A stretch of 47,752 nt of DNA. Source: Opitutus sp. GAS368. GTDB lineage: Bacteria; Verrucomicrobiota; Verrucomicrobiia; Opitutales; Opitutaceae. Position numbers and translations under genes: made by a program. Below the pieces are notes generated by a model that saw only the letters and a list, made by a program, of their open reading frames with translations, was not told the origin of the DNA and ran no database searches. The stretch covers positions 1 through 47,752 of the forward strand of contig CAMDOO010000017.1 of the NCBI GenBank assembly GCA_945903545.1. Direction: 5' to 3'. How positions within the stretch are numbered: position 1 is the first letter of the stretch; each line of letters opens with the position of its first letter. This document shows positions 8,901-15,930 of this stretch, piece by piece.

Positions 8901-9691
8901 GATACCTCCGGCTGGCCCAGCGCGATTCCGCCGGGAAGGTGATCGCCTCGGCGCAGGTGGCCTATGCGACCGACCAGGCAACGCACCGGATGGACTTCAC
9001 CTTCGTCGCGCCGCTGGGCGCGCAGGAGCCGCCCCGGGTCTCCGCCCAACTCGACGGACGCCCGTTCCTCGGCGACGCCCAGGCCGTCCCCGACTCCCGG
9101 CCCCTGAACGTGCTCGTGGGCGGCACGCAGAATTACCAACCCGATGTCCAACCCCGGTTTTCCGGGCGGATCCTCCGCACGGCGCTCACCCCCCCGGCCA
9201 CCCGCGCGGCGGGCGCGGGGAAAACCGGTCCCATCCGCCTCACCCTCACCCTGCCGCGGGACAAAACCGGGCACGCCGAGCCGCTGGTGACCACCGGCCG
9301 CACGGGCAAGGGCGACTTCGTCTACCTGGTCTATGTCGACCCGAGCCATGTGCGCTTCGGCCTCGATCACTGGGGGCTGGACGGCGCGCTGAGCGAACCC
9401 GTGAAAATCGATTACTCCGCGCCGCAGGAAATCGAGGTCAGCCTCTCCTCGCTTTATCCCCCGGAAGGCGACGACACCTGGAAGGGCTGGGCCGAGGCGG
9501 AGCGTAACCGCCGCCTGTCCACCATGGAGATCCGCCTCAACGGCCGCACCGTCCTGCAGCATGGCCAGGCCGCCCATCCGAGCACGCCGGGGGAAGTCAC
9601 TCCCGGGCGGAATCTCATCGGCGGATCGAGTTCCGAGAAGGAATTCACCGGCGATCTCCATCTCGCGGAGCGGGTCGGACTGGTGCCGTGA
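5954..9691 (+). CDS. YfhO/GT-C-like membrane protein fused to three HWG-type periplasmic repeats
   Basis: A 1245-residue protein that joins two architectures kept separate elsewhere in the locus. Residues 1 to about 480 are polytopic and share the loop LVGQTEYAFNGRIHPLRN with the proteins at 19571 and 24844. A soluble beta-rich region follows, ending in a YfhO-like block (YLPGYEIFVNG, VPAGKSDVQV) and further membrane segments near 715-735 and 760-775. The last 460 residues contain three copies of the repeat found in the proteins at 9849, 15931 and 22365, starting near 785, 945 and 1091. The last copy has the clearest signature, HVRFGLDHWG followed by SSLYPP; the middle copy is degenerate. The likely job is periplasmic sugar transfer with glycan binding by the tail, inferred from fold and context. 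The gene ends ten bases before an inverted-repeat element and faces a convergent gene. Confidence 0.85.
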   Translation: MLLFFGIITLPALAAFVLSRRLGLAPEPWLRTALRMLAVFAAGLFAAAPFITTRGVGTGESYNYHLALADAVTQMRAGEIPPLVGQTEYAFNGRIHPLRNAPYLFYLAGALDAASLHHFAFWTLQNLTLSLSLIATVFSAYGSLRWSTGCPRLLAYLLAVIYGLCPALLNAGTVNLFMTVHVAPFLPLALGACLRQCRHWELGNDIVMAAALAAAWLTHPPVAFWLTAPVGLIRLLILWLNPTWQARWGLFAAGVLGACLAGFVFVSTADLNSGLDVFRDNISIHSDSVVAIMGNVQAAFPGTLRPVSTSANTLADFKLGYASWFLLAALLVSLAPMWLRHRPGMETTRLAALGVAAGLLVLNILCLPISSLTTALWDALPTSVLILTNVWPMQRLYLVGTGLAVFGAALVAPLWTGRSARRVLLAGAVLGAGWTLWEAQPFRARNVASRWSQPDTDRAQLVDNVDLTITSYSFLGVPDTYVSGVMDPRLEFRLLQHDREIASRRTVETAASPPVARGELLRPTEGTDPVVTGSTRLRLEPGRHYLLTFDFSGPLEANLEITGPTVFRNYALPVAGQAQGFGTGPENYQSISLRTAAAQPEMVNVRLAVQRWLPPHGPGTRLATYTLHELDPSRLPVQVASLFPLRLTTEAPAAGCTVVTPRSYLPGYEIFVNGARVQALRSSDGMLMFPVPAGKSDVQVNFPGSRPLRVTFWVGVASWLGLVSWYGTRFFRLEVGAAVVRHGRWVAVPLRWLRRYRLPLAAALALAVIAAVAWRTRAAYLDSFGPVELRVIFPRGQNGENQPLLVTGSTGAGANVFVSYVDDQHVRLGADIWGSLYQSEVLAVDYHQVQTVVVNSSGLYPLEHPRAREFSPNTLAGLRQDFRVELNGRLAISVPRLAYESTVNQVTVGATRIGDSLTKPRFKGRILSVQRLPIPESVVLTRDHGLRVDFSLPADRQGETDTLLAFGQHGQDGSLSLTYVGKRYLRLAQRDSAGKVIASAQVAYATDQATHRMDFTFVAPLGAQEPPRVSAQLDGRPFLGDAQAVPDSRPLNVLVGGTQNYQPDVQPRFSGRILRTALTPPATRAAGAGKTGPIRLTLTLPRDKTGHAEPLVTTGRTGKGDFVYLVYVDPSHVRFGLDHWGLDGALSEPVKIDYSAPQEIEVSLSSLYPPEGDDTWKGWAEAERNRRLSTMEIRLNGRTVLQHGQAAHPSTPGEVTPGRNLIGGSSSEKEFTGDLHLAERVGLVP

Positions 9692-9700
9692 GCGCGACGT

Positions 9701-9825
9701 GCGAGTGAGCGCGAAAGAGAAAGTGAGTGAAAAGTTAAGGTGAAGGAGAACGGACCATAAACTCCGCGCCCCTCCCCTTCCCCCTTTCACTTTCAAACCC
9801 ACTTTCCTCTTTCACTTTCACTCCG
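9701..9825. repeat. Gene-less inverted-repeat element between convergent genes (GTGAAAG type)
   Basis: The left arm, about 9701-9751, contains GCGAAAGAGAAAGTGAGTG. The right arm, about 9778-9825, reads GTGAAAGAGGAAAGTGGG on the opposite strand. The unit and layout match the element at 4782, with a short GC-rich centre and no ORF. It lies between the stop codons of two convergent genes, where it could also act as a two-way terminator. Confidence 0.75.
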
Positions 9826-9848
9826 AAGCCAGCGCCAGCTGGCTTCGG
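9823..9848 (-). terminator. Perfect hairpin directly after the stop codon of the minus-strand gene
   Basis: An 11-bp perfect stem, CCGAAGCCAGC pairing with GCTGGCTTCGG, around a 4-base loop. It starts at the first base after the TAG of the gene at 9849-12740 and overlaps the outer end of the neighbouring inverted-repeat element. No T-run follows on the minus strand, so it is either an mRNA 3'-end hairpin or part of the element rather than a classic intrinsic terminator. Confidence 0.5.
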
Positions 9849-12740
9849 CTACCGCCTCGGCTCAGCCAGCCGCTCCACGGGAATCATCCGGCCGTTGAAG
9901 ACCGGTCCGCAGGTCGAGCCGCCGATCAGGTTTTCCAGCAGGCGGATCTGGCCCGGCGTGGAGGGATGCGTGGGTGACTTGCCCTCCAGCACCGTTTTGC
10001 CATCGAGTTTCACCCGGATCAAGGTGCGCAGTTCCTCCCGCACGCCCGGCGCATACAGGGAGCCCATCGTCACCTCCAGCCGGTGCGACTGGCCGTAGTC
10101 GATCTCGACCGGCGCGCCGTTGATTGCACCTATCCCCCAGTGGTCAAAGCCGAAGCTCACGTGCTTCGCATCGAGGTAACGCACATAGATGATGTTACCG
10201 GCGCCGGTCAGGCCCGTGACGACCAGCGGGTCGGTCACGCCCATGACATGGGTCGGGAACGCGACCGTCATCTCAACTGCACCGCGCTCGCCGTCAAGGA
10301 TCAGCGGCGGCAGGCTCGCCAGTTCCACCGAGCGCGCGCTCACCACCCGTCCGGAAAAGCGCTGCGTCGCCGTGCTCGCGCGATGCGCGTTGAATCCGAT
10401 GACGGCGCTGTCGGGCGCGGCCGGATAGAAGTTCTGTTCGAGGTTCAAGACCACTTTCCCGTCGAAGATGACCACGAGCCGCTGGGCCGGAGCGATGGTA
10501 GTGGCCCCGTTGGCCGGCGTACCCGCCTCGGCCAGCGAGCCCATCCAAACCATGACCTGGTGCAGCTGAAGCGGATCGTACTCGATCAATTCGCTCCGTG
10601 GTCCGCCGTTGCCGAAATGATCCAAGGCAAACCGCACCCCATTTCGGCCTTCGTAGATGCAATAGAGGAGATCGCTCTTGTTGCCCCGTCCTGTCGACAG
10701 GACCGGCTCCGCGCCGGCCTGACGGTCCGCGGGGAACAATAGCGTCAGCTCCACCGGCGCGCGCTCGGTCAGGTCCGGGGCGCGCGGCTCGACGCTGGCA
10801 AAGGGCAGCCGGGTGGATTGCAGGATGCGGCCCGAAAACCGGTCCGCGAATCCTCCCGAGGGCCAGGTCAGTGCGCCCAGCACCAGATTGTCCGCGGTCG
10901 ACTCGTAGCTTTCGAGCATCGCCCGCAGGGTCTCGGTGCCGTTTACCTTCACCTGCAGGTCGCGCCGCACGGTGTCGACCGCCAGCGTATCCCAACCGGA
11001 GTAGTACGGATGGGCCAGCGGCGGCAGCAGCGAGCCGCACCTGGCCTCGACCGTGATGCGCCGATCCGCCGGGATCGTGAACTCAGTTCCCTCCATGGCG
11101 CCCAGGCCGGCGTGAAAAAAGCTCAGCCGCGCCCGGTCGGGCGCGAGATACTCGATAAAGAGCCAGTCGCGCCGCGGCGGCCCCAGGCCGGTCTGAAAAA
11201 GCGGCTCGGCGGTCCCGACCTTCCCCTCCGGCAGTTCCAGCTCGAGCCGCAGGGCACCCAATTCCTCTCCGCGCTGACGCTCCAGCATCGCGGTCGGGCG
11301 ATTCATCACCCGGGCAAACGAAAGCAGATGTCCCTCCAGTGGCAGTCGGCGGAACAGCATCGCCTGCCCGATGAAGACCGACCACGCCGCGACCGCCACG
11401 ACCGCCACTGCAAGCCCGCGCCGCGCGATGGCGACGGTGGGCCGGAACTCGCCCAATGTCATGGCCCCGAGCGCGGCCAGCAGCAGCCAAGTCGGCACAA
11501 TGTCCCCGGCATAACGGTCGTTCACGCCCGAGAAGGCCGAGAGCAGCACCAGGTTCACCCCGGCCGACATCCCGACGATCCACGGGAAAAACCGCCGCGC
11601 CTCGATCAGGGTCTCTCCCGGCTCCCGGCCCGGCCGCCAGAAGGCGAACGGCACCATCCAGAGCCAGGGCAAGTAACGCAGCATGCCCAGGGTCGTACCC
11701 GGGGTCGGCGCAAAGAACGGGAAATAGGACGACCACGCCCCCGCCCCCCAGAGATACGTGCTGCCGTTGCTCCAAAGATTGGAGAGCGAAAAGGGCACGT
11801 AGTTGGTCTGCTTCGACCCCGCCAGCATGTAGCTCACGCCGAATTCCGTGAGGGACCCGAAGCGCAGCCAGTTGTAGAGCAGCAGCCCGGCGCCGACCAC
11901 CGCCGCCGGGCCAAAGGCGGCGAGCAGAAGCCGGCGGGCCCCGGCCCGGCGCTCCGGCGCATCCGGCGGAGCGGATGTCCGCCAGACCCACCACGCCGCG
12001 AGCGCCAGCATCAGTCCGCCCGGCAGATAGTTCGGCCGCGCCCCGACCGAGAGACCGAAAAGCAAACTCGCGGCGGCGAGCCACCAGGTCCGCTTCGGAC
12101 CACCGACCAACGTCCGGTGGAGCGCCGCCAGCACCAGCAGGTGCAGGGCGTACGCGCAGGCGATGGGTACCTGATAAAATTCCGCCCATTGCGCGAGCAG
12201 GCCCACCGGGCTGGCCAGCCCCAGGCAGGCCACCGCCAAGGGCGCCATCCAAGCCGGCGCACCGGGAAACCACCGCCGCCGGACCGACCCGATCAGGGCC
12301 GCCCCAGCGCCGAGCCCCACCGTGAGGAAAAACGCGACGGCAAACGGCTCGGTGGGATAAAAACCCGTCAGGAGCCGCACGGGCAGGAACAGCAGCACCA
12401 CCGGCGTCACGCCAAAGTACAGGTAGTATTTCCCCTGGAAGAGCGACATGTCGTGCACCCGATAAGGCGCGTTCGCCACCGGATCGTAGGGATCGGGCAG
12501 CGCGAGCAGCGCCGGATGCGGCTCGATCGCGGCGTACAGGTGCCCGGACCTGAAGCCCTCGGCCAGCAACCCGTAATAGCCCTGCGGCGTCCGGCCGAAC
12601 GCCGTGTTCGGGTACTGCAGCGCGGTCCCGAAATAAACCGCGGCGCAGGCCAGCACGATCACAACCATCCACGGGATCTCACCCCGGCTGGAGATAGCGG
12701 CTCCCCGGGATGGCGTCGATCGATCGCTGGGCTTTGGCAT
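9849..12740 (-). CDS. Polytopic GT-C-like membrane protein with three C-terminal HWG-type repeats
   Basis: A 963-residue protein. Residues 25 to about 470 hold some ten to twelve membrane segments, with the signature HDMSLFQGKYYLYFGVTP near residue 90 and LYNWLRFGSLTEFG near 290. Both motifs recur in the proteins at 15931 and 22365, so these three form one family. Three beta-rich repeats begin near residues 493, 657 and 817; the third has the clearest signature (SFGFDHWG, then MGSLYAP) and ends with NLIGGST and FNGRMIPVERL. The family looks like a periplasmic glycosyltransferase of GT-C type in which the repeats are exported. No catalytic residue can be assigned with certainty. The ATG at 12740 is well placed before a hydrophilic N-terminus and the first helix. 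It is a single minus-strand gene between two plus-strand groups. Confidence 0.85.
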   Translation of the reverse strand: MPKPSDRSTPSRGAAISSRGEIPWMVVIVLACAAVYFGTALQYPNTAFGRTPQGYYGLLAEGFRSGHLYAAIEPHPALLALPDPYDPVANAPYRVHDMSLFQGKYYLYFGVTPVVLLFLPVRLLTGFYPTEPFAVAFFLTVGLGAGAALIGSVRRRWFPGAPAWMAPLAVACLGLASPVGLLAQWAEFYQVPIACAYALHLLVLAALHRTLVGGPKRTWWLAAASLLFGLSVGARPNYLPGGLMLALAAWWVWRTSAPPDAPERRAGARRLLLAAFGPAAVVGAGLLLYNWLRFGSLTEFGVSYMLAGSKQTNYVPFSLSNLWSNGSTYLWGAGAWSSYFPFFAPTPGTTLGMLRYLPWLWMVPFAFWRPGREPGETLIEARRFFPWIVGMSAGVNLVLLSAFSGVNDRYAGDIVPTWLLLAALGAMTLGEFRPTVAIARRGLAVAVVAVAAWSVFIGQAMLFRRLPLEGHLLSFARVMNRPTAMLERQRGEELGALRLELELPEGKVGTAEPLFQTGLGPPRRDWLFIEYLAPDRARLSFFHAGLGAMEGTEFTIPADRRITVEARCGSLLPPLAHPYYSGWDTLAVDTVRRDLQVKVNGTETLRAMLESYESTADNLVLGALTWPSGGFADRFSGRILQSTRLPFASVEPRAPDLTERAPVELTLLFPADRQAGAEPVLSTGRGNKSDLLYCIYEGRNGVRFALDHFGNGGPRSELIEYDPLQLHQVMVWMGSLAEAGTPANGATTIAPAQRLVVIFDGKVVLNLEQNFYPAAPDSAVIGFNAHRASTATQRFSGRVVSARSVELASLPPLILDGERGAVEMTVAFPTHVMGVTDPLVVTGLTGAGNIIYVRYLDAKHVSFGFDHWGIGAINGAPVEIDYGQSHRLEVTMGSLYAPGVREELRTLIRVKLDGKTVLEGKSPTHPSTPGQIRLLENLIGGSTCGPVFNGRMIPVERLAEPRR

Positions 12741-12813
12741 AGGGTGACCAGCCTTCCCGCCTTTCCCGGCGATTCAAGGACGCAAAATCGCCGCCCAGGC
12801 AGCGCCCCGCCCC

Positions 12814-12849
12814 GGGAATCTCAGATCTCAAATCTCAGATCTGAAATCC
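12814..12849. repeat. Short heptamer tandem repeat forming a hairpin
   Basis: Four and a half consecutive heptamers of the form RATCTSA (AATCTCA, GATCTCA, AATCTCA, GATCTGA, then AATCC) occupy 12817-12849. The same stretch folds back: TCAGATCT at 12821-12828 pairs with AGATCTGA at 12837-12844. It lies in the 191-bp gap between the divergent genes at 9849-12740 and 12932-13426. It resembles a single arm or a much-reduced member of the inverted-repeat family seen elsewhere in the window. Confidence 0.65.
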
Positions 12850-12900
12850 AAGGGGCCCGTGCCTTGGTTGGCTTGTGCGGTTCACCGAGAATTCCTTCGC

Positions 12901-12918
12901 CAAAGCCGGGCGGCTTTG
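12901..12918. other. Short perfect hairpin upstream of the small exported protein
   Basis: CAAAGCC and GGCTTTG pair around a GGGC loop, 13 bases before the chosen ATG of the gene at 12932. It may sit in the 5' leader of that mRNA. Similar compact hairpins adjoin several heptamer-repeat elements in this window. Confidence 0.4.
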
Positions 12919-12931
12919 CCTCCTTGCCAGC

Positions 12932-13426
12932 ATGAAATGGCTCCTGTCCGCCGCGGCCCTGCTGCTGTTCGGCGCGTTTCTCTACCAACAGCGCACGGCG
13001 CCGAAGAGTTCCTATGTCAACGGCCTGCCCGAGTACAACCAGCTCCCGGGCAAGGAATTCATCTTCCAGCGCGACTGCTACATTTTCAAATTCAAGGACC
13101 GCGACACCGACTGGCCGCTGGTTGGCACGCACCAGGTCGTGCCCGCCCTGCCCGCGGTCGTGGATCGGAAGAACGTGGGGGCGGACCTGCCCGACGTTCG
13201 CATCCTCAGCGTGGTGCGCACCGGCTGGATTGTCCGGCTCGTGTCCATCCGGCGCGACGAAAGCCGGCAAGGCACTAATCTCACCTACGAGCTGCTGATC
13301 CTCGACGAGGGGGAGAAGCTCTACACCCGGCTGGATGCCTACCACCTGCTGGACCACAGCTCCGACGCGTCCGGGGCCGCGCCGGCCTTCCTGCCGGACT
13401 ACGTCGCCCCCCGGATCAAGAAATAG
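12932..13426 (+). CDS. Small exported or membrane-anchored protein of unknown function
   Basis: A 164-residue protein with an N-terminal hydrophobic segment (WLLSAAALLLFGAFLY) preceded by a single lysine, so either a signal anchor or an uncleaved signal peptide. The rest is soluble and mixed in charge, with no motif I know. An upstream in-frame ATG at 12875 would add 19 residues, but that extension runs through a hairpin and sequence resembling repeat leader, and it places hydrophilic residues before the helix, so the start at 12932 is preferred. The next gene begins one base after its stop codon, a strong sign of translational coupling with the GT39-like membrane protein. A partner role in polymer handling is possible but is inferred from position only. 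Confidence 0.65.
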   Translation: MKWLLSAAALLLFGAFLYQQRTAPKSSYVNGLPEYNQLPGKEFIFQRDCYIFKFKDRDTDWPLVGTHQVVPALPAVVDRKNVGADLPDVRILSVVRTGWIVRLVSIRRDESRQGTNLTYELLILDEGEKLYTRLDAYHLLDHSSDASGAAPAFLPDYVAPRIKK

Positions 13427-13427
13427 C

Positions 13428-15071
13428 ATGGCGGCGGGAAACGCAGGATCCGCGGGGCGCGAAGGCCGTGGCTGGAGCCTCCTTGCGCTGGCACTCCTGT
13501 TCGCGGCGGAGTTCGTGTGGTTCGACACGCAGACCTCGCGGCACTTCACCTGGATCTATCCGCGCTGGAACGACCAGATCCAGTATCTCACCGAAAGCTA
13601 CACGGGCTTCGAGTACCTGAAGGCCCACGGCTTCTGGGCCGGGCTCCGCGCCACCTTGGTGAACCCATCGGCCCAAGGCACCCTCCACGACTTCGGGGCC
13701 GTCCTGCTCTTCTGCGTCGCGGGCCCGTCCCGCGGCGCCGCCCTCGCGCTCAACCTTTTCGCCCTGATCGCCTGGCAGGCCGCGCTATTCGTCGCCGTCC
13801 GGCGCGGCACGAATTCGCGCCCGCTCGCCTGGGCCGCCCTCGCCCTGCCGCTCGCCCTGCGCTGGGCCTGGAGCGCGGCCCCGGGCTCCGCGGTGGATTT
13901 CCGCCTCGACCACCTTGCCCTGTGCGCACTCGGCGCGACGCTTGCCTGCGCCCTGCTGACGCGCGGGTTCCGCGCGACCGGCTGGTCCGCCGTCTTCGGC
14001 GCCGCGACGGGGTTCACACTGCTGACGCGTTTTCTCACGGGCACGTATTTCACCCTGATCCTGCTCGGGTTGGTGATCTGGATCCTCAGCGGTGACCACC
14101 GCCTCCGCCGCCTGGGCAACCTCGCCCTCGCCGTGGTGATCGCAGCCGCTCTGGCCGGCCCGTTCTTCTGGATCAACCGCGACTGGGTCTGGAATTACTA
14201 CATGATCGGCCACTTCACCGGCCCGGAGAGCGCCATCCGCAATCCCAACATGGGCCTGTCGGCCTCCATCGCCTGGGTCTGGCACCACCTGTCGCAGAAC
14301 CATCTCGGCCCGGTTTTCTGGTGGCTCGCGGGGGCCGGGACCACCCTGCTCGCCCTCGGCTTCAGGCGGGACCGGGCCCCGTCGCCCGCGGTCCGCTCGC
14401 CCGGCAGCGACTGGTGGGTGCCCGGTGCGCTGTTCCTCGCCGCCCCGGCGCTCATCCTCACCCTCCACCAGCAGAAATCGGAGATCGTCGTCGGGGCCCT
14501 CGCGCCCGGCGCGGTTGTCCTCGTCCTCGCACTCTGGGCGCAGGTGCTCCCGCGCCAGCGTTTCCCGTGGGCTCCCGCCCTGCTGGCGGCGGGCTGCCTC
14601 GCCGCGACCGGCACCACCTTCGTGCTCCGGCAACTGCCGCCCGCGGGGGATGCGGGTTTCCAGGCGGCGGCCCGGAAGGTCAACGCCCTCGCCGATTACA
14701 TCTACCTTCGGTCCCAGGCGGCCGGGTTGAAAAATCCGCGCGTGGGCGTCGACCAGGTGACCGACTCGCTCGATGGCCAGGTGCTGCGCGTGATCTGCTA
14801 CGAGCGGAAGCAGGACTGGGTGCCCTTCATCATGACCCTGCCCACCGGCATCATGGAGGCGGACGAGGCCCTGATCATGGAGCGGCTCGCCAACAGCGAC
14901 TTCATCTTCCTCACCGAGGGCGGCTCGAACGGGAACTGGCCCTATGACCGCCAGCTGCGCGCCCTCCTGCCCAAGACCCAGGCGTGGTGCGACGCACACC
15001 TGAAGCTCGTCGAGCGCTTCGAGATCTTCGGCCGGCGCATGGTGCTTTACCAGCGGCCGGAAATCCCCTGA
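13428..15071 (+). CDS. GT39-like (PMT_2 type) polytopic glycosyltransferase
   Basis: A 547-residue protein with about ten to eleven membrane helices and a soluble C-terminal domain of about 140 residues. After the first helix comes a long periplasmic loop containing PRWNDQIQYLTES, an acidic position like the catalytic aspartate that GT39/GT-C enzymes carry in their first extracytoplasmic loop. FINAL-type motifs such as FFWINRDWVWNYYM follow in a later loop. The reaction would be transfer of a sugar from a polyprenyl phosphate donor in the periplasm, inferred from the fold. An ORF extension to 13335 exists but overlaps the upstream gene in another frame; the ATG at 13428, one base after that gene's stop, is clearly better. 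It is followed 22 bp later by an SDR gene. Confidence 0.75.
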   Translation: MAAGNAGSAGREGRGWSLLALALLFAAEFVWFDTQTSRHFTWIYPRWNDQIQYLTESYTGFEYLKAHGFWAGLRATLVNPSAQGTLHDFGAVLLFCVAGPSRGAALALNLFALIAWQAALFVAVRRGTNSRPLAWAALALPLALRWAWSAAPGSAVDFRLDHLALCALGATLACALLTRGFRATGWSAVFGAATGFTLLTRFLTGTYFTLILLGLVIWILSGDHRLRRLGNLALAVVIAAALAGPFFWINRDWVWNYYMIGHFTGPESAIRNPNMGLSASIAWVWHHLSQNHLGPVFWWLAGAGTTLLALGFRRDRAPSPAVRSPGSDWWVPGALFLAAPALILTLHQQKSEIVVGALAPGAVVLVLALWAQVLPRQRFPWAPALLAAGCLAATGTTFVLRQLPPAGDAGFQAAARKVNALADYIYLRSQAAGLKNPRVGVDQVTDSLDGQVLRVICYERKQDWVPFIMTLPTGIMEADEALIMERLANSDFIFLTEGGSNGNWPYDRQLRALLPKTQAWCDAHLKLVERFEIFGRRMVLYQRPEIP

Positions 15072-15093
15072 TGCTCCCGCGATCACGCGCCCC

Positions 15094-15921
15094 ATGAACC
15101 TCGTCATCACCGGCAGCAGCTCCGGCATCGGCCGGGCCTTGACCCGCCACTTCCTCACCCGAGGCCATGCCGTGTTCGGCCTGGCCCGTTCCGATCAGGC
15201 GGAACTGCAGGGGGAATTTCCGGCGCTGTTCCGGTTTTCGCGCTGCGACGTCGCGGACTGGCCGCAGGTCGAGCGCGCGGCCCGGGAAGCCGCCGCGGGC
15301 TGGGCGCACGCCGACGGGCTCATCGCCTGCGCCGGCGTGCAGGGTGAGCTGGGGCCGGCCATGGCGGCCGATCCCGCGCAGTGGAGCGCCACCGTGCGCA
15401 CCAATCTCGACGGCACCTTCTACTCGCTCCGGGCCTTTCACGGCCTGCTCGCCCGCGCCCCCCGGCGGGCCAAGGTTATCTGCCTCTCCGGCGGAGGCGC
15501 CACCAAGGCCCGGGTCAACTTCTCGGCCTACGGCGCCGCCAAGACGGCCATCGTGCGCTTGGTCGAGACCATCGCCGAGGAATTGAAGGGCCAGCCCATC
15601 GACCTGAACGCGATCGCTCCCGGCGCCATCAATACCCGGATGACCGAGGAGGTCCTCGCCCTCGGGCCGGGCGTCGTCGGCGAAGCCGAATACGCTGGCG
15701 CGCTAAAGCAGAAGGCCGCCGGCGGCGCCTCGCTCGACAAGGCCACCGGGCTGGTGGAGTGGCTGCTCTCTCCCGCGTCCGACGGCATCAGCGGACGCCT
15801 GCTCGCGGCCCCGTGGGATCCGTGGGCCACGCTCGGACAACACGCGGGCAAGATCGCCGGCTCCGACATCTACCAGCTCCGGCGCATCCTGCCGGAGGAG
15901 CGCGGGACCAAACTCGACTGA
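15094..15921 (+). CDS. SDR family NAD(P)-dependent oxidoreductase
   Basis: A 275-residue classical short-chain dehydrogenase. The cofactor motif TGSSSGIGRAL is at residues 6-16, the strand-4 motif CAGVQGE near residue 76, the active-site serine region CLSGGGATK near 130, and the catalytic YGAAK near 147. The NAG motif normally found after strand 4 is replaced by CAG. APGAINTRMTEE is the usual post-strand-6 segment. The substrate is unknown; with sugar genes on either side, oxidation or reduction of a sugar derivative is plausible. It is the third gene of a tight plus-strand group that begins at 12932. It ends nine bases before the stop codon of the convergent gene at 15931, and no terminator is evident in that gap. 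Confidence 0.88.
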   Translation: MNLVITGSSSGIGRALTRHFLTRGHAVFGLARSDQAELQGEFPALFRFSRCDVADWPQVERAAREAAAGWAHADGLIACAGVQGELGPAMAADPAQWSATVRTNLDGTFYSLRAFHGLLARAPRRAKVICLSGGGATKARVNFSAYGAAKTAIVRLVETIAEELKGQPIDLNAIAPGAINTRMTEEVLALGPGVVGEAEYAGALKQKAAGGASLDKATGLVEWLLSPASDGISGRLLAAPWDPWATLGQHAGKIAGSDIYQLRRILPEERGTKLD

Positions 15922-15930
15922 GCAGGGCAG

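Noticed and set aside
7298-9802. Long minus-strand frame of 834 codons opposite the repeat-bearing protein
   Set aside because: Same type of antisense shadow; the plus strand carries recognisable repeats shared with other genes.
12875-12931. N-terminal extension of the small exported protein
   Set aside because: It crosses a perfect hairpin, and the later ATG gives a normal signal-type N-terminus.
10818-12935. Plus-strand frame of 705 codons opposite the 9849 gene
   Set aside because: Rich in Arg, Pro, Gln and His with no motif; it lies antisense to a membrane protein of a family with several members here.
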